A stretch of DNA of 64,000 nt from Glycomyces terrestris (GTDB lineage Bacteria; Actinomycetota; Actinomycetes; Mycobacteriales; Micromonosporaceae): NCBI RefSeq assembly GCF_003933745.1, contig NZ_RSEB01000005.1:62001-126000 (forward strand). The letters run 5' to 3'. The notes under the pieces were generated by a model. That model made no database searches. It had not been told where the DNA came from and saw only the letters and a list, made by a program, of their open reading frames with translations. Position 1 is the first letter of the stretch; each line of letters opens with the position of its first letter. Positions 12,625 to 23,179 of this stretch are shown here, piece by piece. The position numbers and the translations under genes were made by a program.

Positions 12625-13794
12625 TTACGGGTTGTGGAAGACGGCCTCGGGCCAGTCGGTGCTGGGGCCGTCGAGGAGCGGCGCGTCGTCGCCGCGCAGC
12701 TCCTGGTCGGCGAAGGCGAGGACGTAGGCGCGGGTGAGGTCGAGCGCCCGTTCGCCGTCCATCTCCTGGAGCGGGATGCCGAGGTCCTTCGCAAGCGGCG
12801 CGAGGTCGGTGAACGAGGAGTGCGTGGTCTGCTCGACGCGGATCCAGCGCTTCCAGTCGTTCATCTGGGCCCAGGCGCTCGTCCAGCTGTCATCGGCGCC
12901 GGGGACGGCGTTCTCGGCGTTGCCGAGGAGCAGGAACGGCACGTCAACGGGGGCGACCTCGTCGTGCATGGAGCCGTCGAGGTTGAATCCGGCGTCGAAG
13001 CGCTCGTCCTCCTGCACGGCGACGTGCGCGCTGGCGCCGCCCATGGAGTGCCCGCCGGCCATGATGTCGCCGCGGTCGATGTGGCGGCGCCACTCGGAGC
13101 CGCGGGCGGTGAGCTCGTCTACGACGAAGGAGAGGTCGTCGGCGCGGGTGGCGGCGACGGTGGGCCCGTCGGGGTCGAGTTCGCAGGCGAGGCACGGGTT
13201 CGTCTCGCCGGGGAGGCTGAGCGGCGACTCGTAGTTGTGGCCGACGGCGGCGACGGCGTAGCCGTGGCTGGCGAGCTCCTCGGCGAGGCCGGTGAGGGTC
13301 GCGCGGGGGAAGCTCCAGCCGGGCGAGAGCACGACCAGCGGGAGCTTCCCGCGGATTGGATCGGCGCCGGCGACCGAGTTCGTCTCGACCGTCGCGAAGT
13401 AGTCGGACGGGGCGGGGTCGCCGAGCTGGTCGATGAACAGCGCCGACTCCTCGGCGGTCATGTACGGCGCGGTCTCGCCGGAGTCGTCGGTGGGGAACCA
13501 CATGGTGACCATGAGCTGCCGGTCCTCGTCGGGGAACCACGGGTCGGCGCGGTCCTCGTCGACGAGGTGCAGGACCTCGGTGCCGACGGTGTGGCCGCCG
13601 GTGGGCTCGGGAAGCGCGTACGGCGCCGCGGGGGCGGGCTCCTCGGCTCCGGCGGCGGTGAGGCCCGCCGCGCCGACGCCGGCCGCCACGACCGCCGCTG
13701 CGGCGCCGACGAGGGCCCGTCTCGTGCTGCGTTGCAAGATGATGCGTCCAATCGGTGGAGGGTGGTGCGGCCCGGTGCCGGGCCGCACTGCCAC
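12625..13794 (-). CDS. Secreted (Tat-type) alpha/beta hydrolase, PAF-acetylhydrolase/lipase-like
   Basis: An exported serine hydrolase of up to 389 residues. After a short leader comes STRRALVGAAAAVVAAGVG, a twin-arginine-like signal. The catalytic domain shows GWSFPRATLTGLAEELASHG, the oxyanion/nucleophile elbow GGHSMGGASAH, and a late TTHSSFTDLAP with the probable catalytic His. This matches the platelet-activating-factor acetylhydrolase/lipase branch. An internal CLACELDPDGP might form a disulfide. The true start may be the TTG about 18 codons in, at LQRSTRR, which would bring the Arg pair close to the N-terminus; no good ribosome site decides it. It is transcribed toward ispH and shares a terminator with it. 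Substrate unknown. Confidence 0.82.
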   Translation of the reverse strand: MAVRPGTGPHHPPPIGRIILQRSTRRALVGAAAAVVAAGVGAAGLTAAGAEEPAPAAPYALPEPTGGHTVGTEVLHLVDEDRADPWFPDEDRQLMVTMWFPTDDSGETAPYMTAEESALFIDQLGDPAPSDYFATVETNSVAGADPIRGKLPLVVLSPGWSFPRATLTGLAEELASHGYAVAAVGHNYESPLSLPGETNPCLACELDPDGPTVAATRADDLSFVVDELTARGSEWRRHIDRGDIMAGGHSMGGASAHVAVQEDERFDAGFNLDGSMHDEVAPVDVPFLLLGNAENAVPGADDSWTSAWAQMNDWKRWIRVEQTTHSSFTDLAPLAKDLGIPLQEMDGERALDLTRAYVLAFADQELRGDDAPLLDGPSTDWPEAVFHNP

Positions 13795-13864
13795 CGTATG
13801 GGCGCGCAGGGCGGGTCGCCCTCTGTCTTTCGACCGGTTCGGGTCGGTCGTTCTGCCGATATTC

Positions 13865-15901
<2,037 letters not shown>

Positions 15902-15924
15902 GGGGGTGAGTGTGCCCAGAGTGC

Positions 15925-15962
15925 GTTTCCGTGTTACGTGAGCGATGTTTCGGGGATGCTAA
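15925..15962 (-). promoter_or_regulatory. Putative GlnR operator upstream of nasA
   Basis: On the minus strand it reads TTAGC-N6-GAAAC-N17-GAAAC, with both GAAAC boxes 22 bases apart, exactly as at 4956-4993. ATGTTTCG and GATGCTAAGTGG-like bases flank both copies on the plus strand. Two copies in front of the two nitrate/nitrite operons strongly suggest one shared regulator, most likely GlnR. Confidence 0.7.
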
Positions 15963-15964
15963 GT

Positions 15965-15999
15965 GGCCCGCAATCACCGGGAGGCGGTGATTGCGGGCC
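15965..15999 (-). terminator. Terminator of narK
   Basis: A perfect 15-bp stem (15965-15979 with 15985-15999) and a 5-base loop GGAGG lie 14 bases after the narK stop. It almost touches the nasA operator, so narK and nasA are probably separate transcripts. Confidence 0.75.
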
Positions 16000-16013
16000 G
16001 AGCGGCGCCTGGG

Positions 16014-17423
16014 TCAGACCTTGGCGTACGCGAGGCTCGGGGCCTTCGCGACGAGGACGGTGCGCTGGTAGCACCACCAGTTGAGGACCAGGAAGAACGC
16101 GTACGCGCCGACGAACGCCCACATGGCGGGGACGACGGAGCCGGTCGTCTCGTTCGCGATGCGGAAGCCCTGGTTGATGAGGAAGCCGCCGAAGGCGCCG
16201 ATCGCGGAGATCCAGCCGAGGGCGGCCGCGGTGATCTTCTTCGCGGCGAGGACGTCGGCCTCGCTGGCCTTGCCGCCGGCCGCGGCGGCGGCCTCGGCCT
16301 GGAAGATCGCCGGGATGGACCGGTAGGTGGAGCCGTTCGCGATGCCGCTGGAGACGAACAGGACCATGAACGAGGCGAAGAACAGCGGGAACGACGCGGA
16401 GTTGATGCCCCAGATGGCGCCCATGGCGCCGACGGCCATGGCGACGAACGCGGCGCTGGTGATGGGGGCGCCGGCGAGGCGGTCGGCGAACCAGCCGCCG
16501 ATCGGGCGGACGAGCGAGCCGACGAGCGGGCCGAGCGCGGCGATCCAGATGGCGCTGAACTCGGGGAAGGCGAGCTTGATGACCAGCGGGAACGCGAAGG
16601 AGTAGCCGATGAACGAGCCGAACGTGCCGATGTAGAGGACGCTCATGATCCAGGTGTGGCGGCGGGCCAGCGCGGGCACCTGCTCGCGGATCGAGGTGCG
16701 CGAGACGGTGAGGTTGTCCATGGCGCGCCAGGCCATGATCGCCGCGAACACGGCCAGGACCAGCCACAGCAGGGGCACGTTGTGCAGGTAGAAGGGCTGG
16801 CCGGCCTCGTTGGTGCCCTGGGAGGTGCCGAAGATCGCGGCGCCGATGACCAGGGGTCCGAAGAACTGGACGGCCGCGACGCCGATGTTGCCGCCGGCGG
16901 CGTTGACGCCGAGCGCGGAGCCGCGGTGGCGCTCGGGGTAGAAGTACGAGATGTTCGCCATCGAGGAGGCGAAGTTCCCGCCGCCGAACCCGGCGGTGAC
17001 GCCGGCGACGATGAACAGCCAGTACGGGGTGCCGGGGGTCATCACGCAGTAGGCGAGGAGCCCGGTCGGGATCACCAGGAGCGCCGCGGAGATGATCGTC
17101 CAGTTCCGGCCGCCGAAGACGGCGACGGCCGCGGTGTAGGGGATGCGCAGGAACGCGCCGACGAGGTTCGGCACGGCGGTGAGCCAGAACAGCTGGGAGA
17201 CGGTGAAGTCGTAGCCGGAGGCGGCCAGGAACGGCGTGATGATGCTGAACATCGTCCACACCGAGAAGCCGAGGTGCTCGGCGAGCACGGACCAGATCAG
17301 GTTGCGCCGGGCGGTCTTGCGGCCGGTCGACTGCCAGAACTCCTCGTCGTCGGGGCGCCAGTCGCTGATCCAGCCTCTGCGGGGGGCGGCCGTGCCGGCC
17401 GGGGGCGTCAGTGTCGATGTCAT
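16014..17423 (-). CDS. narK: NarK-type nitrate/nitrite transporter (MFS)
   Basis: About 469 residues with some twelve hydrophobic helices. NarK signatures are visible: AGVTAGFGGGNFASSMANISYFYP (split by the signature glycines), GNIGVAAVQFFGP and RPIGGWFADRL. It moves nitrate in, or exchanges it for nitrite, at the cytoplasmic membrane. I choose the ATG at 17423 (TSTLTPPAGTAAP), because the upstream in-frame 24 codons are Arg-rich and unlike the family. It precedes nasA on the same strand but is separated from it by a terminator and an operator. Together with nasA and the nir operon it completes nitrate uptake and reduction. Confidence 0.93.
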   Translation of the reverse strand: MTSTLTPPAGTAAPRRGWISDWRPDDEEFWQSTGRKTARRNLIWSVLAEHLGFSVWTMFSIITPFLAASGYDFTVSQLFWLTAVPNLVGAFLRIPYTAAVAVFGGRNWTIISAALLVIPTGLLAYCVMTPGTPYWLFIVAGVTAGFGGGNFASSMANISYFYPERHRGSALGVNAAGGNIGVAAVQFFGPLVIGAAIFGTSQGTNEAGQPFYLHNVPLLWLVLAVFAAIMAWRAMDNLTVSRTSIREQVPALARRHTWIMSVLYIGTFGSFIGYSFAFPLVIKLAFPEFSAIWIAALGPLVGSLVRPIGGWFADRLAGAPITSAAFVAMAVGAMGAIWGINSASFPLFFASFMVLFVSSGIANGSTYRSIPAIFQAEAAAAAGGKASEADVLAAKKITAAALGWISAIGAFGGFLINQGFRIANETTGSVVPAMWAFVGAYAFFLVLNWWCYQRTVLVAKAPSLAYAKV

Positions 17424-17679
17424 GGGGCCTAGCGTCGGCGAGCGGCGTTGCCTGGACGTGCGGCGTCCGTACCGGGCCCGTGAAGATCGCCTCACGGTTC
17501 TGTTACGCGGGGTGTGAACGGGACGGCCCCGCCTGCTCGCGACGGGCGCTGTCGGACCCGCGGGGCAAGTTGATCCGGGCGCCCTGTGGATGCCCGGTTT
17601 GCCCTGGAACCGCCGTTCGGATTCGCGTCGCCCGGGCCGAGAACCCGGTCACATCGCCTGATGCCCTAGGTTTGCCTGT

Positions 17680-18597
17680 ATGGACGCCGCCATCGAGGTC
17701 GCCGACCTCCGCAAGACGTACCGCGGCCGCCGGACCGGCGAGGTCCGCGCGGTCGACGGGGTGAGCTTCCGCGTCGAGCGCGGCGAGTTCTTCGGCATCC
17801 TCGGCCCGAACGGGGCCGGGAAGACCACCACCCTCGAGATCGTCGAGGGCCTGCGCCGCCCCGACTCCGGGACCGTGCGCCTCCTCGGGCGGTCGCCGTG
17901 GCCCCACTCCCCCGAGCTCACCCGCCGCCTCGGCGTGCAGCTCCAGGCGTCCTCGTTCTTCGAGTTCCTCACCGCCCGGGAGCAGATCGAGACGTTCGCC
18001 GCGCTGTACGGCGCCACCAAGGCGCGGGCGGCCGAGATGCTCGACCTCGTCGGGCTCGCCGAGCACGCGAACGTCCGCTGCGAGAAGCTCTCCGGCGGCC
18101 AGCAGCAGCGGCTCTCCATCGCGTGCGCGCTCGTCGGCGACCCGGAGCTGGTGTTCCTCGACGAGCCGACCGCGGCCCTCGACCCGCAGGCGCGCCGCAA
18201 CCTCTGGGACCTCATGCGCGGCATCAGCGCCGCGGGCCGCACCGTGGTGCTGACGACGCACTACATGGAGGAGGCCGAGGCGCTCTGCGACCGGGTCGCG
18301 ATCATGGACGCCGGGCGCATCAAGGCCGTCGACTCCCCGGCGGGGTTCATCCGGTCCCTGGACGCGCCGACGCGCGTCACCGTCGCGGCCGGGCAGCTCG
18401 CAGACGAGCGCGTCAAGGAGCTCGCCGCGGACGAGGCGTTCGCCGTCGACGACGGCACCGTCGTCTTCGAGACCCGCGACCCGCGTCGGCTGCTGACCGC
18501 GCTCGCGGTCGACGGGGCGATGGACGGCCTCGCGGTGCGCACCGCGAACCTGGAGGATGTGTTCCTGCACGTGACCGGACGGGAGTGGCGCGGATGA
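17680..18597 (+). CDS. ABC transporter ATP-binding protein (ABC-2 exporter type)
   Basis: A 305-residue ATPase with Walker [11 protein letters not shown], the Q-loop region LGVQLQASSF, ABC signature LSGGQQQRLS, Walker B LVFLDEPTAALD and H-loop TTHYMEEAE. The C-terminal 80 residues form the accessory domain of the DrrA/CcmA-like exporter class. It powers the permease encoded next, with which it overlaps by four bases (ATGA at 18594-18597). The ATG at 17680 has no strong ribosome site, so it may be leaderless or weakly translated. Its divergent neighbour is narK, and the roughly 256-base gap between them holds both promoters. Substrate not evident. Confidence 0.92.
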   Translation: MDAAIEVADLRKTYRGRRTGEVRAVDGVSFRVERGEFFGILGPNGAGKTTTLEIVEGLRRPDSGTVRLLGRSPWPHSPELTRRLGVQLQASSFFEFLTAREQIETFAALYGATKARAAEMLDLVGLAEHANVRCEKLSGGQQQRLSIACALVGDPELVFLDEPTAALDPQARRNLWDLMRGISAAGRTVVLTTHYMEEAEALCDRVAIMDAGRIKAVDSPAGFIRSLDAPTRVTVAAGQLADERVKELAADEAFAVDDGTVVFETRDPRRLLTALAVDGAMDGLAVRTANLEDVFLHVTGREWRG

Positions 18598-19697
18598 GCC
18601 TGGACACCGCCGAGGCGCGCACCGGCCTGCCCGCGGGCGCCGGGAGCGGCGCGTTCGCGAGCCTCTTCAAGGCCCTGGGGCGCGGGTGGATCCGCGACCG
18701 CAGCCAGATCTTCTTCACGATCCTGCTGCCGCTCATGTTCATGGTGCTCCTGGCGAGCGTGTTCGGCGGCGGCGACGCCGCGGCCTCCCGGATCGTCGCG
18801 GTCGGCGACGTGGCCGTGCTCGACGGCGCCGACCCGGACGACTTCACGGTCACGCGCGCCGCCGACCTCGACGAGGCCCTGGCGATCCTGCGCGAGGGCG
18901 ACGCGGACGCCGCGGTCGTCCAGGACGGCGCGACCGTGCGGATCTACCCCTCGGCGACGAACTCGACGTCGGGGGCGATCGCCGCCGGGAACCTCTCCGC
19001 CCTGGTCGACGACGTGAACGTCGAGGTGCTCTCGGCCGCGGCCCCCGGCACGCCGGTCCTGGAGACCGAGGTGGAGGAGGCCGACGGCGGGGCGCTCAAG
19101 CCGATCCAGTACCTCGCGCCGGGCATCCTCGCGTGGGGCGTGGCGATCGCCGGCGTCTTCGGGGCGGCCGGCACGATCGTGGACTGGAAGCGGGACAAGC
19201 TCCTGCGGCGGCTGCGGCTGACCCCCGCGTCGGTGCGGACGTTCCTGGGCGCGAAGGTCTCGGTGAACCTGGTGGTCGCGCTCGGCCAGACCGCGGTGTT
19301 CCTCGCGGTGGCGGCCCTCGGCTTCGGCCTGGAGCTGTCGGCGTGGACGTGGTTCGCCGCGCCGCTGGTGCTCCTCGGCACGGCCGCGTTCCTCGCGATC
19401 GGCGTGGTCATCGGCGGCATCGCCCAGACCAGCCCGGCCGCGGCGGGCCTGAGCAACCTGGTGACGATGCCGATGGCGTTCGTCTCGGGCGCGTTCTACC
19501 CGCTCGCGCTCTCGCCCGAGTGGGTCCAGTGGCTCTCGTACGCCTCGCCGATGCGCTACCTCAACGAGGCGCTCCAGGCGGTGGTGGTCTACGGCGAGCC
19601 CCCGACCGCGGTGCTCCCCCAGATCGGCTTCCTCGCGGCGTTCGCCGCCGCGGTGGCCCTGGTGTCGTGGAAGACCTTCAAGTTCGACGAGTTGTGA
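18594..19697 (+). CDS. ABC-2 type permease
   Basis: A 367-residue membrane protein. The first helix is IFFTILLPLMFMVLLASVF. A large extracytoplasmic domain of about 140 residues follows (ADLDEALAILREGDADAAVV), and then five to six helices with YLAPGILAWGVAIAGVFGAAGTI (broken by charged ends) and SYASPMRYLNEALQAVV near the end. The large loop between helices 1 and 2 is typical of the YhgE/DrrB-like ABC-2 family that exports lipids, drugs or peptides. It is translationally coupled to the ATPase upstream. The DNA after its stop is a short convergent gap to rsmI. Confidence 0.9.
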   Translation: MSLDTAEARTGLPAGAGSGAFASLFKALGRGWIRDRSQIFFTILLPLMFMVLLASVFGGGDAAASRIVAVGDVAVLDGADPDDFTVTRAADLDEALAILREGDADAAVVQDGATVRIYPSATNSTSGAIAAGNLSALVDDVNVEVLSAAAPGTPVLETEVEEADGGALKPIQYLAPGILAWGVAIAGVFGAAGTIVDWKRDKLLRRLRLTPASVRTFLGAKVSVNLVVALGQTAVFLAVAALGFGLELSAWTWFAAPLVLLGTAAFLAIGVVIGGIAQTSPAAAGLSNLVTMPMAFVSGAFYPLALSPEWVQWLSYASPMRYLNEALQAVVVYGEPPTAVLPQIGFLAAFAAAVALVSWKTFKFDEL

Positions 19698-19783
19698 GGG
19701 CGGCTCGTTTTCCTTGGGGTGCAAGGGATGTCGTACTCCGCGGGTATTCTTGACACCAGGGGTCCCTTAGGGGGATATATCCG

Positions 19784-20644
19784 TCATTCCGGATTCGCGG
19801 CTTTGAGCACGGCGTCGTAGACGTCCCTGCGGCTCACGCCGAAGCGGCCCGAGACCTCCTTCATCGCGGCCTTGCGGTCGGTCCCGGCCGCCTCCAGGGC
19901 GGCCACGGCCGCGGCCATCGCCTCCGGGGTCGCCTCGCTCGCGTCCGGTCCGGTCCAGCCGGAGACGACGAGCGTGATCTCCCCGCGCGGCGGATCGGCC
20001 TCCGCGCCCTCGGCGAGGCCGCCGAGGCCGCCGCGGCGGACCTCCTCGTGGGTCTTGGTCAGCTCCCGGCACAGCGCCGCGGGCCGGTCCGCGCCGAAGG
20101 CCTCGGCCATGGCGCGCAGCGTCTCGGCGACCCGGCGCGGCGACTCGAAGAACACCATCGTGCGCCGCTCCTCGGCGAGCTCGGCGAACAGGCGGCGCCG
20201 CTCGCCGTCCTTGCGCGGCGCGAAGCCCTCGAAGCAGAACCGGTCGCACGGCATCCCCGAGAGCGCCAGCGCCGTCGTCACCGCGCTCGCGCCCGGCGCG
20301 CACGTGACCGGGATGCCCGCGTCGATCGCGGCGCGCACCAGGCGGAAGCCGGGGTCGGAGACCGAGGGCATGCCGCCGTCGGTGATGACGGCGACCCGCT
20401 TGCCGTCGTACAATTGTTCGAGAAGCGTCTCGGTTCGCCCCGCTTCGTTCGCCTCGAAATACGACGTGATGTGCGCCCCCGGGACCACCTCCAGCTCACC
20501 GAGGAGCCGCCGCAGGCGCCGGGTATCCTCTGCGGCGATGACGTCCGCCAGGCCGAGCTCGGTCCGGAGGCGAGACGAGGCGTCCTCTGGATTTCCCAGC
20601 GGCGCACCGAGAAGCACCAGAACGCCCGAAGTTGATGTCGACAC
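19784..20644 (-). CDS. rsmI: 16S rRNA 2'-O-ribose C1402 methyltransferase
   Basis: A 286-residue SAM-dependent tetrapyrrole-methylase-fold enzyme that modifies C1402 of 16S rRNA. Family motifs are GAPLGNPEDASSR, AAEDTRRLRRLL, ITDGGMPSVSDPGFRLV, CAPGASAVTTALALSG and FEGFAPRK. The C-terminal region (VSGRFGVSRRDVYDAVL) is the usual short helical domain. I choose the GTG at 20644, because the longer frame adds some 80 unlike residues. The ribosome site is weak. It converges on the ABC permease gene. Confidence 0.94.
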   Translation of the reverse strand: MSTSTSGVLVLLGAPLGNPEDASSRLRTELGLADVIAAEDTRRLRRLLGELEVVPGAHITSYFEANEAGRTETLLEQLYDGKRVAVITDGGMPSVSDPGFRLVRAAIDAGIPVTCAPGASAVTTALALSGMPCDRFCFEGFAPRKDGERRRLFAELAEERRTMVFFESPRRVAETLRAMAEAFGADRPAALCRELTKTHEEVRRGGLGGLAEGAEADPPRGEITLVVSGWTGPDASEATPEAMAAAVAALEAAGTDRKAAMKEVSGRFGVSRRDVYDAVLKAANPE

Positions 20645-20846
20645 CCGGCCAGTATCCCCCACCGACGGCGCTGGGGGCCCGGCCCGGTGAACGCGCCGCG
20701 ACGGGCCGCACATGCAGACTGCCGCGCCATGCTGTCGGGTACCGGACATTGCCCTTACGCGTGAGCGAACGGTAACGGATACTCGTAGTGACAACACAGG
20801 CGACATAACGCTAACCGCAAGCCCTCTGAACCAAATGGAGGCCGCC

Positions 20847-21506
20847 TTGTCCGTGATCCTCAGAGTCGGAGCGGGTCTCGCCGCTCTCATCATCGGCTAC
20901 TACGTTCTGGGATTCATAGCGGACCATTGGGCATGGTTCGCGTCGGTGGCGATCCTGTTGGGGGGCACCGCACTCGCGGGCTGGATCCTGTTCCGCAGCC
21001 GCGGCCACGAGCACCGGGACCGGGCGCTGACCGCCGCGCGGCACGAGATCATGCGCAGCGTCGACCGGATGAACATGCCCAGCTTCGACGCGATGGTCGG
21101 GCAGCTCCTGGTGGGCCTGGACGCCAAGCGCGTGAAGAAGTTCGGCCACCGCAAGAACGACCTCGGCTGCAACTTCGTGGTGACCTTCACCAACGGCAAG
21201 CGCATCATCGTGCGCGCCAAGAAGGACGACAAGCAGATGCGCCGGCGCAACGGCAACCGGCACGTCCAGATCCTCGGCGGGGAGATCAAGGCCCGCTGGG
21301 ACTGCGACGCGGGCGTCATCATCACGAACGCGAACCTGCACTGGATGCACCACGCCGCGCGGAACGAGGCCGTCGCGCGCCAGCTCGGGGTGCTCATCGT
21401 CGACCGCGACCGCCTCGCCGAGTGGATCGACACCGGCGAGCCGCCCGCGGAGCTGCGCCCGGTGCGCGCCGCGATCCAGGCCGGCTCGGGAGCGGCCGCG
21501 CAGTAG
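20847..21506 (+). CDS. Membrane-anchored Mrr-like restriction endonuclease domain protein
   Basis: About 219 residues. Two N-terminal membrane helices (VGAGLAALIIGYYVLGFIA and ASVAILLGGTALAGWILF) are followed by a soluble domain. That domain has FDAMVGQLLVGLDAKRVKKF, a conserved Asp in KNDLGCNFVVTF, and IIVRAKK in place of the usual Q-x-K, then CDAGVIITNANL and QLGVLIVDRDRLAEWI. This is the Mrr-type PD-(D/E)xK fold, which cleaves modified or foreign DNA in type IV systems. The Gln-to-Arg change in the active strand could alter or abolish catalysis. I choose the TTG at 20847, five bases after GGAGG (20837-20841); an ATG at 20835 has no ribosome site and a GTG at 20853 is also possible. No methylase or partner gene lies nearby. 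Confidence 0.75.
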   Translation: MSVILRVGAGLAALIIGYYVLGFIADHWAWFASVAILLGGTALAGWILFRSRGHEHRDRALTAARHEIMRSVDRMNMPSFDAMVGQLLVGLDAKRVKKFGHRKNDLGCNFVVTFTNGKRIIVRAKKDDKQMRRRNGNRHVQILGGEIKARWDCDAGVIITNANLHWMHHAARNEAVARQLGVLIVDRDRLAEWIDTGEPPAELRPVRAAIQAGSGAAAQ

Positions 21507-21530
21507 CGCGGCCCGGCCGCAGACGCGACC

Positions 21531-21558
21531 GCGGCCCCGGGCTCGCGCCCGGGGCCGC
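21531..21558. terminator. Bidirectional GC-rich terminator
   Basis: A 12-bp perfect stem (21531-21542 with 21547-21558) and a TCGC loop, between the convergent Mrr-like and htrA genes. No U-run. Confidence 0.7.
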
Positions 21559-21575
21559 GTCTTCGCCTGTCCCCC

Positions 21576-23018
21576 TTAGGAGGCGGCGAGGGTCGCGGTC
21601 GTGCTCGCCTCGACGCCGTCGCGGGTGTAGGTGATGGCGACCTCGGTGCCGGAGGCCGTGCCCTGGACCGCGGCGACCACTTCGGACGCGCTGGTGATCG
21701 GGGCGCCGTCGACGGCGGTGATGACGTCGCCCTCCTGGAGGCCGGCGGCCTCGGCGGGCGAGCCGGCCTCGACGCTGAGGATCATGGCGCCGTTGCCGTC
21801 GGTGTCGGCGACGGAGACCCCGAGGTAGCCCTGCTCGACCGAGCCGCCCTCGATGAGCTGCTCGACGACGGACTGGACGGTGTTCGACGGGATCGCGAAG
21901 CCGAGGCCGATCGAGCCGGAGTCGGTGGTCGCGATCGCGGTGTTGATGCCGATGAGCTCGCCGTTGCCGTTGACGAGCGCGCCGCCGGAGTTCCCGGAGT
22001 TGATGGCCGCGTCGGTCTGGATGAGGCCGGTGAGCGTCGAGCCCGACTGCTGCTGGAAGCCCTGCTGCTCCTCGCCCGCGACGGTCATGGACCGGTCGAG
22101 GGCCGAGACGATGCCGGTGGTGACGGTGCCCTCCAGGCCCAGCGGGGAGCCGATGGCGACGGCGGCGTCGCCGACCTGGATCGAGTCGGAGTCGCCGAAG
22201 GCGACCGGCGTCAGGTCGTCCACGCCGGAGACCTGGATGACGGCGAGGTCCTGGGTGGAGTCGGTGGCGATGATCTGCGCCTCGGCGGTGGTGCCGTCCG
22301 AGAAGCGGACCTCGACGCTGCGGGCGCCGTCGACCACGTGGTTGTTCGTGACGATGTACCCGTCCTCGGAGTACACGACACCGGAGCCCTCGGCGGAGTC
22401 GGTGACGATCGTGACGACCGAGGGGCTGACCTTGTTGACGATGTCGGTGTAGGTGAGGCCTTGGCCGGCGTCCATCGACACGGACTGGACGACGGTGGTG
22501 CCCTCGTCGCGGTCGGCGAGGAACCAGCCGCCCACGCCGCCGGCGCCGCCGGCGATGAGGGCGAGCGCGAGCGCGCCGGCGGCGAGCCGGCCGCGGCCGC
22601 GGGGCCGCGGCGGTGCGACGGCGGCGCCGTGGCCCTGGTACATCGGCGGCACGTGGGACGGCTGCCAGCCGGGGGCCGGGGCGGCCATGTGCGGGGCGCC
22701 GGCCGGGGCGGGCGCGGGTGCGCCGGCGGGCAGGACGCGGGTCTGGTCGGTGGCGGGGCCCTGGGGGGCCTGCGGCGGGTGCGGGGCGCGGCCCTGGTGC
22801 GGGTCGGCCTGCGGGGCCGCGGCGGCGCCGGGGTCCGCCGGGGCGGCGGGGACCGGCGGGAGGCTCGGCTCGGGGTCGCGCCGCTCGGGGAGCAGCTGGT
22901 CGCGGTCGTCGGCGGCGGTCTCGGGAAGCGGCTGCCCGGCAGCCTGGGGGTGCGGAGCCCCGGCGGGCCCCTGCTGGTCGGTCCCCTCGGGGCCCTTGGT
23001 GCTCTCAGTGTTGCTCAT
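21576..23018 (-). CDS. HtrA-family serine protease with PDZ domain, membrane-anchored
   Basis: A 480-residue surface quality-control protease. Residues 1-142 are a Pro/Ala/Gln-rich cytoplasmic tail, and a single membrane helix spans about 145-168. The trypsin-fold domain follows with catalytic His227 (TNNHVVDG), Asp257 (TQDLAVI) and Ser344 (NSGNSGGAL). A C-terminal PDZ domain has GYLGVSV, VEAGSPAEAAGLQEGDVI and AITYTRDGV. I use the ATG at 23018 (MSNTESTKG); four more codons are open upstream. It lies 161 bases downstream of the sensor kinase on the same strand. Response regulator, kinase and HtrA in this order recall mycobacterial mprAB-pepD, so envelope-stress control is a reasonable inference. 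Confidence 0.92.
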   Translation of the reverse strand: MSNTESTKGPEGTDQQGPAGAPHPQAAGQPLPETAADDRDQLLPERRDPEPSLPPVPAAPADPGAAAAPQADPHQGRAPHPPQAPQGPATDQTRVLPAGAPAPAPAGAPHMAAPAPGWQPSHVPPMYQGHGAAVAPPRPRGRGRLAAGALALALIAGGAGGVGGWFLADRDEGTTVVQSVSMDAGQGLTYTDIVNKVSPSVVTIVTDSAEGSGVVYSEDGYIVTNNHVVDGARSVEVRFSDGTTAEAQIIATDSTQDLAVIQVSGVDDLTPVAFGDSDSIQVGDAAVAIGSPLGLEGTVTTGIVSALDRSMTVAGEEQQGFQQQSGSTLTGLIQTDAAINSGNSGGALVNGNGELIGINTAIATTDSGSIGLGFAIPSNTVQSVVEQLIEGGSVEQGYLGVSVADTDGNGAMILSVEAGSPAEAAGLQEGDVITAVDGAPITSASEVVAAVQGTASGTEVAITYTRDGVEASTTATLAAS

Positions 23019-23179
23019 GTAAGGCAGCATGCCGGGCCCAGCTCTCGGTCCGCTGCGAAAACGCCTTAAAACCCTTTAATGGTTCGCGTCCGGTCCAGAG
23101 GCGGACGCACTGGTCAGCGGGGTCGGGCGGGCGCCGGCGGGCGCGGTCCGGGGCGGGTCGCCTCAGAGGTTTCCGATCT

